A stretch of 52,554 nucleotides of DNA from RGIG3002 sp964449325 (lineage in GTDB: Bacteria > Bacillota > Clostridia > Lachnospirales > Lachnospiraceae): positions 1-52,554 of the forward strand of contig CAYUYJ010000020.1 in the NCBI GenBank assembly GCA_964449325.1, in the 5' to 3' direction. Shown here in pieces: positions 44,011 through 52,425 of this stretch (its first letter is position 1; every line of letters begins with the position of its first letter). The notes under the pieces were generated by a model, which saw only the letters and a program-made list of their open reading frames with translations, was not told the origin of the DNA and made no database searches. The translations under genes and the position numbers were made by a program.

Positions 44011-44040
44011 GCAAAAGGGCACAAATTTGTGCCCTTTTGC
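44011..44040 (-). terminator. perfect 30-bp palindrome between binding protein and ATPase genes
   Basis: GCAAAAGGGCACAAA and its exact reverse complement with no spacer. The minus-strand flank TCTCTT is only partly U-rich. It is likely a partial terminator or an mRNA 3' shield that gives more binding protein than membrane parts. Confidence 0.7.
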
Positions 44041-44076
44041 TTCATTTTTTTGAAAACCTTCACAGGTTTACTATTT

Positions 44077-45201
44077 CTATTTTGTATAATCAACAAGACT
44101 TGCATCAATACCTGCCAGAATAGAATCTTCATTAAAGGATTCATAAGATACTAATGAATTTGTCATACCGGATTCCTGCATATAAATTGCGAGACTCTCA
44201 CAAGAATCTTTGTATGTTTTATCAAAAGTAACTCCATAGCTGTTTTTCTGCATAATGTTATAGCACTCTTCCTGTTCAAGGTTAATCTGTTCAGCAATAA
44301 TTTTCGATGCTTCTTCCATGTTGTTATTAATATAATCTGTTGCTTTTACCATAGCTCTTACATAAGCAGCACAAGCATCCGGGTTAGACTCATAAAAATC
44401 TCTGTTTGCATTGATACATACAATAAAGTCAAGGTAGTCAACCTCTCCTGTATTCTCAGGAAGATAAGACTGTGTTCCCGTAAACAACACTTTACCGCCA
44501 AAAGCCTCTGCTTTTAATCCCCATGGCTCCCATGCTGCAAAGAAATCAATATCTCCACGTTCCAAGGAAGCGAGCATATCAGCCGCCTGTAAGTTTACAA
44601 GCTCAATTTTATCAAAATCAACGCCTAAATCTTCACACATATTTTTTACAGCTACAATAACGCCTGCACCATCCGTATAACCCATTTTTTTGCCTTCTAA
44701 GTCTTTTGCAGAAGTAATCTCTAAATTAGGTCCACCCACTACGACCTGTGTATTACCTGCATTTACAACAGGTGCAACCACACATACATCCGTCCCTTTA
44801 TCTACAAGGTTAATGTTCTGATACTGTGATGCAGAATAAAACTGCGCCTCACCGGAAGCTATCATTGTCGTGCTGATGGAAGGGTCTGTTAAAAGTTCAA
44901 GGTCCACATCCAAGCCTTCCTCTTCAAAGAAGCCCATTTCCTTTGCAATAATCTGCTGACCGGAAATCTGAGGGTCAAACTCACCCAAAGCTTTTACGCT
45001 GATAGTCTCTCCAGTTATCTCTGATACAGAAGCTGCTTCACTGCTCTCCACCGTTTCTGCTCCGGCTACTGTACTCTCTGCCTCAACAGTTTCTGTCGCT
45101 GCAGCCCCACCGGAAGTTTCTTCTTTGCTACTTCCGCATCCACCAAGCATAACTGTAGTCATTGCTGTTGCCAATAAGATACCTAACATTTTTTTCTTCA
45201 T
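44077..45201 (-). CDS. NitT/TauT-type substrate-binding lipoprotein
   Basis: The start is MKKKMLGILL at 45201, after GAGGAAA. The frame extends 28 codons into a leader hairpin. About 374 residues. The signal peptide ends in the lipobox LGGC, and an acidic Thr/Ser/Glu/Ala linker of about 40 residues follows. The periplasmic-binding fold has VGGPNLEITSAKDLEGKKMGYTDG and ERGDIDFFAAWEPWG. It is the first gene of the operon with ATPase, permease, allantoinase and M20 hydrolase. The ligand is probably a ureide. It is paralogous to the protein at 49415. Confidence 0.93.
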   Translation of the reverse strand: MKKKMLGILLATAMTTVMLGGCGSSKEETSGGAAATETVEAESTVAGAETVESSEAASVSEITGETISVKALGEFDPQISGQQIIAKEMGFFEEEGLDVDLELLTDPSISTTMIASGEAQFYSASQYQNINLVDKGTDVCVVAPVVNAGNTQVVVGGPNLEITSAKDLEGKKMGYTDGAGVIVAVKNMCEDLGVDFDKIELVNLQAADMLASLERGDIDFFAAWEPWGLKAEAFGGKVLFTGTQSYLPENTGEVDYLDFIVCINANRDFYESNPDACAAYVRAMVKATDYINNNMEEASKIIAEQINLEQEECYNIMQKNSYGVTFDKTYKDSCESLAIYMQESGMTNSLVSYESFNEDSILAGIDASLVDYTK

Positions 45202-45223
45202 AATTTTTCCTCCTCTGTTGCCA

Positions 45224-45271
45224 GACAAAAACGACGCACATTCCTTTTGGAATATACGCCGTCGTATTGTC
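45224..45271 (-). terminator. second leader hairpin before the binding-protein gene
   Basis: On the minus strand ATTCC-AAAA-GGAAT forms the tip, ACGACG/CGTCGT the middle and GACAA/TTGTC the base, with TTTTTG on the 3' side. It ends about 9 nt before the ribosome site. Confidence 0.6.
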
Positions 45272-45298
45272 TGTTTCTTATTCAATTAATAGAAAAAT

Positions 45299-45343
45299 GA
45301 AAAGATAAAAAGATGATGTACATACTCTCTTGTATGCCGCATC
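45299..45343 (-). terminator. first leader hairpin before the binding-protein gene
   Basis: GATG-CATAC stem halves pair around the loop AAGAGA with a small internal loop, then ATCTTTTTATC on the minus strand. It starts about 9 nt after the predicted transcription start. Confidence 0.6.
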
Positions 45344-45358
45344 ACCTTTGATACGATT

Positions 45359-45402
45359 AGTATAGCAAATCCTTTTTAAATGTCAAACATCTTTTTGCAC
45401 AA
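45359..45402 (-). promoter_or_regulatory. promoter of the first ureide transporter operon with TTGTGCAA box
   Basis: Minus strand TTGTGCAA (45395-45402), 8 bp, TTGACA (45381-45386), 16 bp, TATACT (45359-45364). The box and its 8-bp distance from the -35 are the same as in the second transporter operon, so one activator is likely. Confidence 0.75.
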
Positions 45403-45626
45403 TGAGATGAGATTTTTTGAGTTTTATATACTTTACTTCTTTTTTATTTTTCTTTTCTTTATTTTTGAAAATCCCATTTTTTCTTCACTTTTTTACATTT
45501 ATTTCAATTTATTTTATGAATGTATCAATATTCTTTATTGTGCTTGTTGCACAAAGTAGTATGATATTTTTTATGCTGAAGAGAACTACAATGTCGCAAC
45601 AGCATATTTCAAAAACTTATTCTTCA
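45403..45626. other. AT-rich spacer with a TTGTGC-AACAA-GCACAA site
   Basis: There is no credible gene. A very T-rich plus-strand frame here (45417-45638) looks like composition. An inverted repeat TTGTGC, 5 bp, GCACAA (minus strand) at 45538-45554 includes another copy of the TTGCACAA box. There is no promoter next to it. Confidence 0.5.
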
Positions 45627-46382
45627 TCAAAACTCTGACTTCTGTTCAAACAGCCTGCCCCACCCCTTTACGATAGAAGTATCCAATCCTACCATTCTCA
45701 GAGAATCCCACACGACGGTATTAATCGTATCATATACCGTCAGTCCGTATTTTTCTTCCATTGACGGCACACTCCACATTGCGGGTAAGTTAGTGCAGAC
45801 TACGCTGATTCCATCTGCTTTATCCTTGCAAACTTCAGCGAACATTTCCTGTATTTTTTCTTGTGTTACCAAAGCAAACGAACGGTTGACATATTGTTCC
45901 AGACACACATCATTTACAACATGAATGCCACTTTTTTCATATTCCTGCCTGATGCGTTCATTGATAGGTCTTAAATATGGTGTCACCAAATGAATGCTCT
46001 CTACCCCGAATTTTTTAAATGCTGTAAGTTGTGCCAGCATACTGGTTGTTGCCGGAATTCCGGTTTCCTTTTCAATTTCCTCACAAAGTCTTCTGTCCAC
46101 ATCAAATCCAAGCCAGCCACCGGATGTACCATTCCAGGCAATAACGTCTACATCCGCATCTGCTAAAAGTCTCGATGCTTCCATCATAGGAGCCGTAGTG
46201 AACTGGCTTAGTGCATCTTCCTCCAAAGAAATTTTTGTTACTCGAAATCTTCCGTAGTGCATTGTTACAGTCTTTTCCAGTCCACATACCATATTCGAGC
46301 AGATAGGCTCTAAGGTCGTATTGGAGGATGGTGTCAGCATTCCGATTTTTTTCTGTTCTGTTTTATCTTTTATAACTTTCAT
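45627..46382 (-). CDS. maleate isomerase/arylmalonate decarboxylase-like protein (Asp/Glu racemase superfamily)
   Basis: The start is MKVIKDKTEQ at 46382 after GGAAAGG. The frame extends 11 codons further. About 251 residues. The fold is that of maleate cis-trans isomerase: MLTPSSNTTLEP at the N-terminus, WNGTSGG in the first half and SVVCTNLPAM in the second. The second catalytic Cys (Cys196) is present. The first, expected in a CTSG motif, is Gly85, as in arylmalonate decarboxylase. So a two-base isomerase reaction is doubtful. It lies in a ureide-use cluster, monocistronic. Confidence 0.8.
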   Translation of the reverse strand: MKVIKDKTEQKKIGMLTPSSNTTLEPICSNMVCGLEKTVTMHYGRFRVTKISLEEDALSQFTTAPMMEASRLLADADVDVIAWNGTSGGWLGFDVDRRLCEEIEKETGIPATTSMLAQLTAFKKFGVESIHLVTPYLRPINERIRQEYEKSGIHVVNDVCLEQYVNRSFALVTQEKIQEMFAEVCKDKADGISVVCTNLPAMWSVPSMEEKYGLTVYDTINTVVWDSLRMVGLDTSIVKGWGRLFEQKSEF

Positions 46383-46693
46383 ATGTATCCTTTCCATGCT
46401 ACAATGCATTGACAATTGTTAAGTTTTCCTGTCCTTTTTATTTTAATAGTTACATCGCCTTTTTGTTTCTGTATTTATTCTAACTTTTGCCATTCGCCTT
46501 GTAAATTATGCGTTCATACTATCTTTCATTTCCTCTGTTTATGCGGTTTTACAATTTTTAGACCTATGTCTTTTAATTTACACTTTTCTTTTATATTATT
46601 TATATTGTATAATAGTACAATTTACAGGTAGTGGTATTTATGACAGTATAAAATCAGCTCAAAAAATACATATTTTGTAAAGGAGAGAAGACT
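46383..46693. promoter_or_regulatory. divergent control region between isomerase-like and pcp-like genes
   Basis: On the plus strand TATAAT at about 46608-46613 is a good -10 without a matching -35, which suggests an activator. On the minus strand no clean promoter is seen. CAATGCATTG and ACAATTGT near 46402-46420 are short palindromes. No gene was found. Confidence 0.4.
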
Positions 46694-47350
46694 ATGTCTA
46701 CAAAAAATATTCTAATTACAGGCTATGAACCTTTTGGCGGAGATACCTTTAATCCGTCTTTGGAACTCGCAAAATCTTTAAGCGGCACAACTTATAAAGG
46801 CTATACATTCCAGTATGCTAAAATTCCTGTAAACCGTTTTGAATGTATACCAACTATGGAAAAAGCAATGGAATGCTATGAACCTGAAATTGTGATTTGT
46901 ACAGGTCTTGCCTACGCACGCGCAGGTATTTCCATCGAACGCGTTGCTATCAACGTAGCAGACTTTCCCTGGCCGGATAACGCAGGTTACCTCGCTTTAA
47001 ATGAAACGATTGATCCAGATGGTCCTGCTGCCTATTTTTCCACCCTTCCTATTCGGTCTATTATGGAAAATATCCGTACTGCAGGCATTCCTGCCTATGT
47101 ATCAAACAGTGCAGGAACCTATTGTTGCAACATGCTGATGTACGGAACTTTAAATTATATTGCCAAACACGGACTTAATATAAAAGCCGGAATGATGCAT
47201 GTACCTTATACTCCGGATATGGTAACCGATAAAGACTTTACTATGCCATCTATGTCACTTTCCACAATGATTCAGGCAATTAAACTTGCTGCGCTGACCG
47301 CAGTGGATACTGACAAAGATGCTAATGTGATTTGTGGTTTTGCACAATAA
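46694..47350 (+). CDS. pcp: pyroglutamyl-peptidase I family (C15) protein
   Basis: 218 residues, full length. The family signature is present: TGYEPFGGDTFNPS, Glu82 in ISIERVAINVAD, Cys145 in SNSAGTYCCNMLMY and His169 in GMMHVPYTP, a complete catalytic triad. C15 enzymes remove N-terminal pyroglutamate, a five-membered lactam. Here the gene is coupled to a CdaR-like regulator and ringed by ureide and hydantoin genes. So a cyclic amide of the pathway may be the true substrate (inference). It has an AGGAGA ribosome site. Confidence 0.9.
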   Translation: MSTKNILITGYEPFGGDTFNPSLELAKSLSGTTYKGYTFQYAKIPVNRFECIPTMEKAMECYEPEIVICTGLAYARAGISIERVAINVADFPWPDNAGYLALNETIDPDGPAAYFSTLPIRSIMENIRTAGIPAYVSNSAGTYCCNMLMYGTLNYIAKHGLNIKAGMMHVPYTPDMVTDKDFTMPSMSLSTMIQAIKLAALTAVDTDKDANVICGFAQ

Positions 47351-47413
47351 CTATTATTTATCGCTTTATACTTATATCCAAATTCAATGTAAAATCAGGA
47401 ATGGAGAATTACA

Positions 47414-48649
47414 ATGAAACTCAGTCCCGAATTAGCGCAATCTATCGTAAACAGAACAAAAACAATTGTAAATTATGTCATTAATATTATGGATTCAGAT
47501 GCTGTCATTATTGCTTCCAGTAATCCGGAAAGGATCGGAGAATTTCATCATGGAGCCAAAAGAGTATTGGAAACCGGAGATTTTTATATTATCGGAGAAG
47601 CCGAAGCCGAGCAATATCCCAATGTGATTCCGGGAATCTCACTTCCAATCCGTTTTCAAAATGAAATTATCGGTGTCATTGGAATTGGCAACGGAAGTGA
47701 CTCTGCTATCAAATATGGTTCTCTTCTACAATTTACCGCAGAGCTTTTGCTGGAACAGGCATTTTTAAAAGACGAATCCATTGCTCAGGAACATGCTTAT
47801 GATGAATTTATGCAACGTCTGTTGAAGGAAAGCTTTACAGGAAATGAAGATTATTTTCTACATCAGGCAAAACTGCACCATTTGAATGTAGAAAGCCCCT
47901 ATTATATTGCAGTTGTTCATCCGGAGAAAAGCTTATTGCCGCTTTCCGAAGAGAACTCCCATAATTCGGACATCTTACATTATGAACGTTCTATGGACAA
48001 ATTGCAGGAAACCTTTGCATACCGTTTGACTTTTCCGGGGCTTCATACTGTTTTTATGCCTTCCCACTTAGTTTTTATGGTACCACTAACCCCAAAAGAA
48101 ATGGAAGATATCCCTTCCTTTACAACTAAGTTTTTGAAAAACCTTGACTTTGTGCTATCGCAAACACTTCCCATGTCCTTCTGTATCGGTTATGATTCCG
48201 TATCCCCTTCCATGAAAGACATACATACTGCTTATCAGCATGCACTTTCTGCTATTCACATCTCTCTTTGCCTTGGTTGGAATGTTCATCTTATCAGTTT
48301 TTTCGATGTTTACAATGAATACATGCTGCTAGAAATACCTGCCTCCAAACGAAAGACTTATTATGAAAGTATTATCGGTAGCCTATTACAAGAAAAAGAA
48401 GGTAGCCGTGAACAATGGCTTACCACATTAGAAGTGTTTTTCGCCAATGAAAAAAGTCTTGTAAAAACCTCGGAACAGCTCTTTATCCATCGTAATTCCT
48501 TACTGTTCCGTTTAAACAGAATCCATACTCTGACAGGTTTTCATCCGCAGAATTTCAAGGATGCCATGAAGCTATATAATGCATTAATTCTATGGAAGTT
48601 GGATAAGCTTTCTCCTACGGAACAAGAGCTTCTTTCCAATTTAAAATAA
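47414..48649 (+). CDS. CdaR-family (sugar-diacid-type) transcriptional regulator
   Basis: 411 residues. The N-terminal diacid-recognition domain (about 1-135) opens LSPELAQSIVNRTKTIVNYVINIMD and has GISLPIRFQNEIIGVIGIGN. The C-terminal PucR-type helix-turn-helix is ANEKSLVKTSEQLFIHRNSLLFRLNRI. The domain senses carboxylates such as glycerate or allantoin-derived acids in relatives. It lies 63 nt after pcp on the same strand. It is a candidate activator for the TTGTGCAA boxes, together with the PucR protein. Confidence 0.92.
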   Translation: MKLSPELAQSIVNRTKTIVNYVINIMDSDAVIIASSNPERIGEFHHGAKRVLETGDFYIIGEAEAEQYPNVIPGISLPIRFQNEIIGVIGIGNGSDSAIKYGSLLQFTAELLLEQAFLKDESIAQEHAYDEFMQRLLKESFTGNEDYFLHQAKLHHLNVESPYYIAVVHPEKSLLPLSEENSHNSDILHYERSMDKLQETFAYRLTFPGLHTVFMPSHLVFMVPLTPKEMEDIPSFTTKFLKNLDFVLSQTLPMSFCIGYDSVSPSMKDIHTAYQHALSAIHISLCLGWNVHLISFFDVYNEYMLLEIPASKRKTYYESIIGSLLQEKEGSREQWLTTLEVFFANEKSLVKTSEQLFIHRNSLLFRLNRIHTLTGFHPQNFKDAMKLYNALILWKLDKLSPTEQELLSNLK

Positions 48650-48663
48650 GAACAAATGAACTT

Positions 48664-48690
48664 CGGCATGGGATTACATATCCTGTGCCG
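48664..48690. terminator. convergent terminator between cdaR-like and racemase-like genes
   Basis: CGGCATGGGAT pairs with ATCCTGTGCCG (two wobbles), then CTTTT on plus. It includes the stop of the minus-strand gene at 48674. Confidence 0.65.
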
Positions 48691-49312
48691 CTTTTACTGC
48701 CATTTCTACTCCTTCCATAACAGGAATTCCCAAATCTTTTTCCAGTTGCTCTTTCCAATCCGTAAATACAGCGCCGCCAAGGCAAAGTACATCCACACGA
48801 TGTTCCTTCTGATAATCTTTTATTTTTTCCAAATAAAGAGGATATAATTCCTCTTTTTTCAAAAACGTTTCCACATAGCCTGCATCAACAGCAATGACCC
48901 CGCTACACCGTTCCCACAAACCATATTCCTTTACCTGTTTTTCGATAGCCGGACACATTTTTTCTTCTCCGGTTATAACAACGAATTTCAAGCCTCTCAT
49001 ACCTGCATAAAACATACAGCTTTCTGCCATCCCCAATACCGGTTTTTTACAATCCCGCCTTGCTTTCCAAAGTCCCGGGTCACTGAAGCAGGCAATAATG
49101 AATGCATCATACTTCTCTTCATTTGCAAGAATTGTGTCATAGGTTGCCTCTGCTGCTTTATCAATATCTTCAGGGGTTTTCACCACCGGCACTCCACTGC
49201 TCGCATTGATTCCTTCAATCTGTGTAGAAAAATGTGCAACCTTTTCTGCAATCTTCATCATCCTTTTTGTAATATCTCTATTTTCATTTGAATTTATCAG
49301 CAAAATCTTCAT
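48674..49312 (-). CDS. hydantoin/allantoin racemase-like protein (Asp/Glu racemase superfamily)
   Basis: 212 residues. The N-terminal half has LLINSNENRDIT and the first catalytic Cys75 in ACFSDPGL, as in hydantoin and allantoin racemases. In the second half the usual LGCAG is LGGA, with Gly180 in place of Cys and a Cys at 177. So classical two-Cys racemisation is in doubt. By context it could epimerise allantoin for allantoinase or act on a hydantoin. It follows the second ABC operon after a terminator. Confidence 0.83.
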   Translation of the reverse strand: MKILLINSNENRDITKRMMKIAEKVAHFSTQIEGINASSGVPVVKTPEDIDKAAEATYDTILANEEKYDAFIIACFSDPGLWKARRDCKKPVLGMAESCMFYAGMRGLKFVVITGEEKMCPAIEKQVKEYGLWERCSGVIAVDAGYVETFLKKEELYPLYLEKIKDYQKEHRVDVLCLGGAVFTDWKEQLEKDLGIPVMEGVEMAVKAAQDM

Positions 49313-49365
49313 AATCCATCTCCTCTTTCTATGTACTTCTATCGATATCCATTATCTATTACAGA

Positions 49366-49394
49366 AAAGAGTGTCACCAACGGTGACACTCTTT
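49366..49394. terminator. terminator of the second transporter operon
   Basis: AAAGAGTGTCACC pairs perfectly with GGTGACACTCTTT over a 3-nt loop. The minus-strand side continues TCTG, so the U-run is short. Confidence 0.75.
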
Positions 49395-49414
49395 ATGTCC
49401 TTACTTCTTTGTCA

Positions 49415-50551
49415 TTAATATGTAGTTGCTGTATAACGCTCCGGTAATTTTTCCTTTAAAACAGTAAAATCAATGTATTCCGATGTTTCAATTTTTTTCG
49501 TAGAAAATTCTTCATCATATAAGTACTGCTCCAAATACTGCGTACTGGAAATAAATGTATCATCTACTAACATATTGTAAGAATTTCTGTTCATAATATC
49601 ATTCAATATATCCTCTTCCAAATTGAACTGTACTGCCAATGTTGCAACAGTATCTTCACGATTGTCATTAATATAATCTGTCGCTTTTGCCAAAGCATTT
49701 AAAACTTTTTCAATTGTAATTGGATTTTCCGCAAGGAATTTGTCGTTTACCGCAAGGCTGTTGTAAAGATCAAACCAGTCTACTTCACCCTGTTTTTCCG
49801 GAAAGTTTGCTTCCGTACCGCTTAACAGGAAAGTACCACCCGCATTAATCGTCTGGGTAATCCAAGGCTCCCATGCAGAAAGAACCTGAATGTCGCCACT
49901 CTCCATTGCCGAAAACTGATCAGCCGGCTGTAAATTCACGAAGTTTAAGCTATCATAATCTACACCTAATTCTTTACACATATTTTTGAAACAAATTGTT
50001 ACAGGAGAACCTGCCTGTAAACCGATAGCAAGATTTTCCAAATCCTTCGCAGAAGAAATTTCTACTCCCGGTGCTAAGGCTGCTGCCTGTGTACCGGCCA
50101 TGTTACAAAGAGGTGCTACTACTTTAATTTCTGCACCTTTATCTACCCAAAGGATTGGCTCATAATTATTGGTTGTTGCTATCATAGCTTCCCCACTGGA
50201 TAAAGCGGCACCAATCGGATCCATTCCTGTAAAAAGCTGTAATGTTACATTGAGTCCTTCTTCTTCAAAATATCCTAATTTATCTGCCATAATCAGTGCT
50301 GCGGAAATCTGCGGATCGTTTACACCATAAATCGTAATGTCCGGTGTTTCTGCTACTTCCGCTGTCTCTGATTCAGTGCTTTCTGCTGCTTCTGACACTT
50401 CTGTCGTCTCAACCGCTTCACTTGTCACTTCCGCTGTTGTTTCTTTTGATTCTTTTGTTTCTACTGTTGTTTCACTGCTTCCACACCCTACAAGTAATGT
50501 GGCTGCGGATACTACTACTGCCATTGTCAAAGATAATAATTTTTTCTTCAT
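49415..50551 (-). CDS. NitT/TauT-type substrate-binding lipoprotein
   Basis: The start is MKKKLLSLTMAVV at 50551 after AAAGGAG. The longer frame to 50656 lies in the spacer. About 378 residues. The lipobox is LVGC and a Thr/Ser/Glu-rich linker of about 45 residues follows. The binding fold parallels the protein at 44077 (GEVDWFDLYNS and KATDYINDN against GEVDYLDFIVC and KATDYINNN). It is the last gene of the operon ATPase-permease-binding protein, 149 nt after the permease. The spacer has no strong promoter. Confidence 0.93.
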   Translation of the reverse strand: MKKKLLSLTMAVVVSAATLLVGCGSSETTVETKESKETTAEVTSEAVETTEVSEAAESTESETAEVAETPDITIYGVNDPQISAALIMADKLGYFEEEGLNVTLQLFTGMDPIGAALSSGEAMIATTNNYEPILWVDKGAEIKVVAPLCNMAGTQAAALAPGVEISSAKDLENLAIGLQAGSPVTICFKNMCKELGVDYDSLNFVNLQPADQFSAMESGDIQVLSAWEPWITQTINAGGTFLLSGTEANFPEKQGEVDWFDLYNSLAVNDKFLAENPITIEKVLNALAKATDYINDNREDTVATLAVQFNLEEDILNDIMNRNSYNMLVDDTFISSTQYLEQYLYDEEFSTKKIETSEYIDFTVLKEKLPERYTATTY

Positions 50552-50700
50552 AATAAGCTCCTTTCGTTCTCCTCTGTATTGCCTTTCTTCATCAGGCTCA
50601 ACCTCATTGTGTGAAAATTCTTTGCAAAATTCCACATACTTTATTTGGAATATCATGTGTATGCATCCACATAATATTATTCCCGGTTTTCTGTTACAAA

Positions 50701-51486
50701 TTATTCAACGGCACCCTCAAAGCCTGTATTCTGCCACTTTAAAACCTTCTTTTTGATGAAACCCAAAATGCTTTTCATGATAATATATAAAATGCCAATA
50801 ATGGTCATTGCCATAAACATATCTGCTACTTTAAACCAGTTTCTTGAAAAAACAATAATATATCCAAGTCCGGAATCCGCTCCCATCATTTCAGCTACAA
50901 TAAGAGCAGAAAATGTAAGACCTAATGTTACTTCCATACCGGTTAAAATATGCGGCATGGCACTCTTAACAATGACAAATTTAAACACTTGCCACTCATT
51001 GGCTCCCAAACTCATAGCCGAGCGAATAAGAATCGGGTCAACGCTTTTAATTCCCTGTACAATATAAGATAAAAGCGGTAATGCTGTCGAATAAACAATT
51101 AAAATAATTTTTGCCTTCTCACCAATTCCAAACCAAATAATGAAAAGAGGCATAAATGCATATGCCGGAATAGAACCGATTACTGAGAAGATAGGGTCTA
51201 CAATATTCTCAATAATCGGATGCTTTGCCATAATATATCCAAGTACAATTGCAATTACACAACCGATAGCGAAACCTTTCAGAACACGAATAAGACTATT
51301 CATAACACTGGGAATAAATTCTCCCCGTTTCATATAATCTATAGCTGTTAGAATAACCTCATACGGACTTGGCATATAGGTTGGCTTTATCCACTCCGCA
51401 CTCACATTCAATGTAGCAAAAATCTGCCATGCTATTACAAAACCGATAACCGATATCATTCTCAAAAGCGAATAGTTCTTTTTCAT
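50701..51486 (-). CDS. NitT/TauT-type ABC transporter permease
   Basis: 261 residues, six membrane segments, docking loop MSLGANEWQVFKFVIVKSA and SGLGYIIVFSRNWFKVADM. It is paralogous to the permease at 42351. It starts immediately after the ATPase stop codon. Confidence 0.92.
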   Translation of the reverse strand: MKKNYSLLRMISVIGFVIAWQIFATLNVSAEWIKPTYMPSPYEVILTAIDYMKRGEFIPSVMNSLIRVLKGFAIGCVIAIVLGYIMAKHPIIENIVDPIFSVIGSIPAYAFMPLFIIWFGIGEKAKIILIVYSTALPLLSYIVQGIKSVDPILIRSAMSLGANEWQVFKFVIVKSAMPHILTGMEVTLGLTFSALIVAEMMGADSGLGYIIVFSRNWFKVADMFMAMTIIGILYIIMKSILGFIKKKVLKWQNTGFEGAVE

Positions 51487-52305
51487 CTATGCCAACTCCT
51501 TTCCCACCTTTATTTCTTCTGTTTCCCTCAACGGAACATCTTCTCCATGAATCAATCTCTGAAACTCCTTTGCATATTCAATAAACTGTGGTGCCTGCTT
51601 ATCTCTCGGTCTTTCCATATCAATGTTTACTTCCTTAAGTACATGTCCTCCACCTAAAACAACAACCTTATCCGCAAGCTTAATTGCTTCGCTGACACTG
51701 TGGGTAATGAAAATAACCGTTTTCTTTTCGATTTTCCAAATATTTAACAGCTCATTCTGCATCATGGAACGGGTATCCGGATCAAGTGCCGAAAACGGCT
51801 CGTCCATCAACAGAATATCCGGAGAATTGGCAAATGCTCTTGCAATGCCGACTCTTTGCTTCATTCCTCCGGATAGCTGATTGGGATAATAATTTTCGTA
51901 TGCCTTCAATCCTATCATCTCCAGATATCTATCTGTAGTTTCTTTATAATTTGCTTCTTTTCTGATTTTTTTAGGACCTAATTCAATATTCTCCCTTACA
52001 GTATACCAAGGAAATAATGCATGCTCCTGAAATACAACACCACGAGTTGCCGAAGGTCCATTTATTTCTTTATCATTTACCCATATTCTTCCATTATCCG
52101 CCTTAATATATCCTGCAAGAAGATTTAGTAATGTGCTCTTTCCACAACCGCTCTTTCCCAACAAACATACAAACTGATTATCCTCGATGCGGATTGTAAC
52201 ATCATTTAAAACACCCAGTTTGGTTGTTTCCGGTTTACCGAATATTTTCTTTTTTTCATCTGTTTTCTTTTCAAAACTTTTTGAAACATGTTGTATTCTA
52301 ACCAT
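51487..52305 (-). CDS. NitT/TauT-type ABC transporter ATPase
   Basis: The start is MVRIQHVSKSF at 52305 after AAAGGAAAG. An ATG six codons upstream lacks a site. About 272 residues. Walker A is GKSGCGKST, signature LSGGMKQRVG, Walker B ILLMDEPFSALD, His switch FITHSVSEA. A Lys-rich insert of about 15 residues (FEKKTDEKKKIFGKPE) sits before the first strand, absent from the paralogue at 43199. The C-terminal tail is about 25 residues longer than a minimal ATPase. Confidence 0.94.
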   Translation of the reverse strand: MVRIQHVSKSFEKKTDEKKKIFGKPETTKLGVLNDVTIRIEDNQFVCLLGKSGCGKSTLLNLLAGYIKADNGRIWVNDKEINGPSATRGVVFQEHALFPWYTVRENIELGPKKIRKEANYKETTDRYLEMIGLKAYENYYPNQLSGGMKQRVGIARAFANSPDILLMDEPFSALDPDTRSMMQNELLNIWKIEKKTVIFITHSVSEAIKLADKVVVLGGGHVLKEVNIDMERPRDKQAPQFIEYAKEFQRLIHGEDVPLRETEEIKVGKELA

Positions 52306-52349
52306 AAGCTTTCCTTTCCGCATCTATCATTTAGAGCTTTCCACTTACA

Positions 52350-52382
52350 CAAAAAGAGACCGTCCCTAAGTCCAGCCTCTTT
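52350..52382 (-). terminator. terminator-like hairpin in the leader of the second transporter operon
   Basis: AAAGAGGCTG pairs with CGGTCTCTTT (two wobbles) over a 10-nt loop, then TTTTTG on the minus strand. It starts about 37 nt after the predicted transcription start and before the ribosome site. Confidence 0.7.
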
Positions 52383-52425
52383 ACTGTAATTCGATATACA
52401 TTTTTTATTTCTTTTATTTGTATAG

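Noticed and set aside
45299..45343. ANTAR-type antitermination motif in the transporter leader
   Set aside because: The hexaloop AAGAGA has A at 1 and G at 4 as ANTAR sites do, but there is no second matching hexaloop hairpin close by, and no ANTAR protein is encoded in the window.
45417..45638. 73-codon plus-strand frame of Phe/Ile/Leu-rich sequence that mimics a membrane protein
   Set aside because: The composition follows from a T-rich spacer. There is no ribosome site and the end overlaps the isomerase-like gene.
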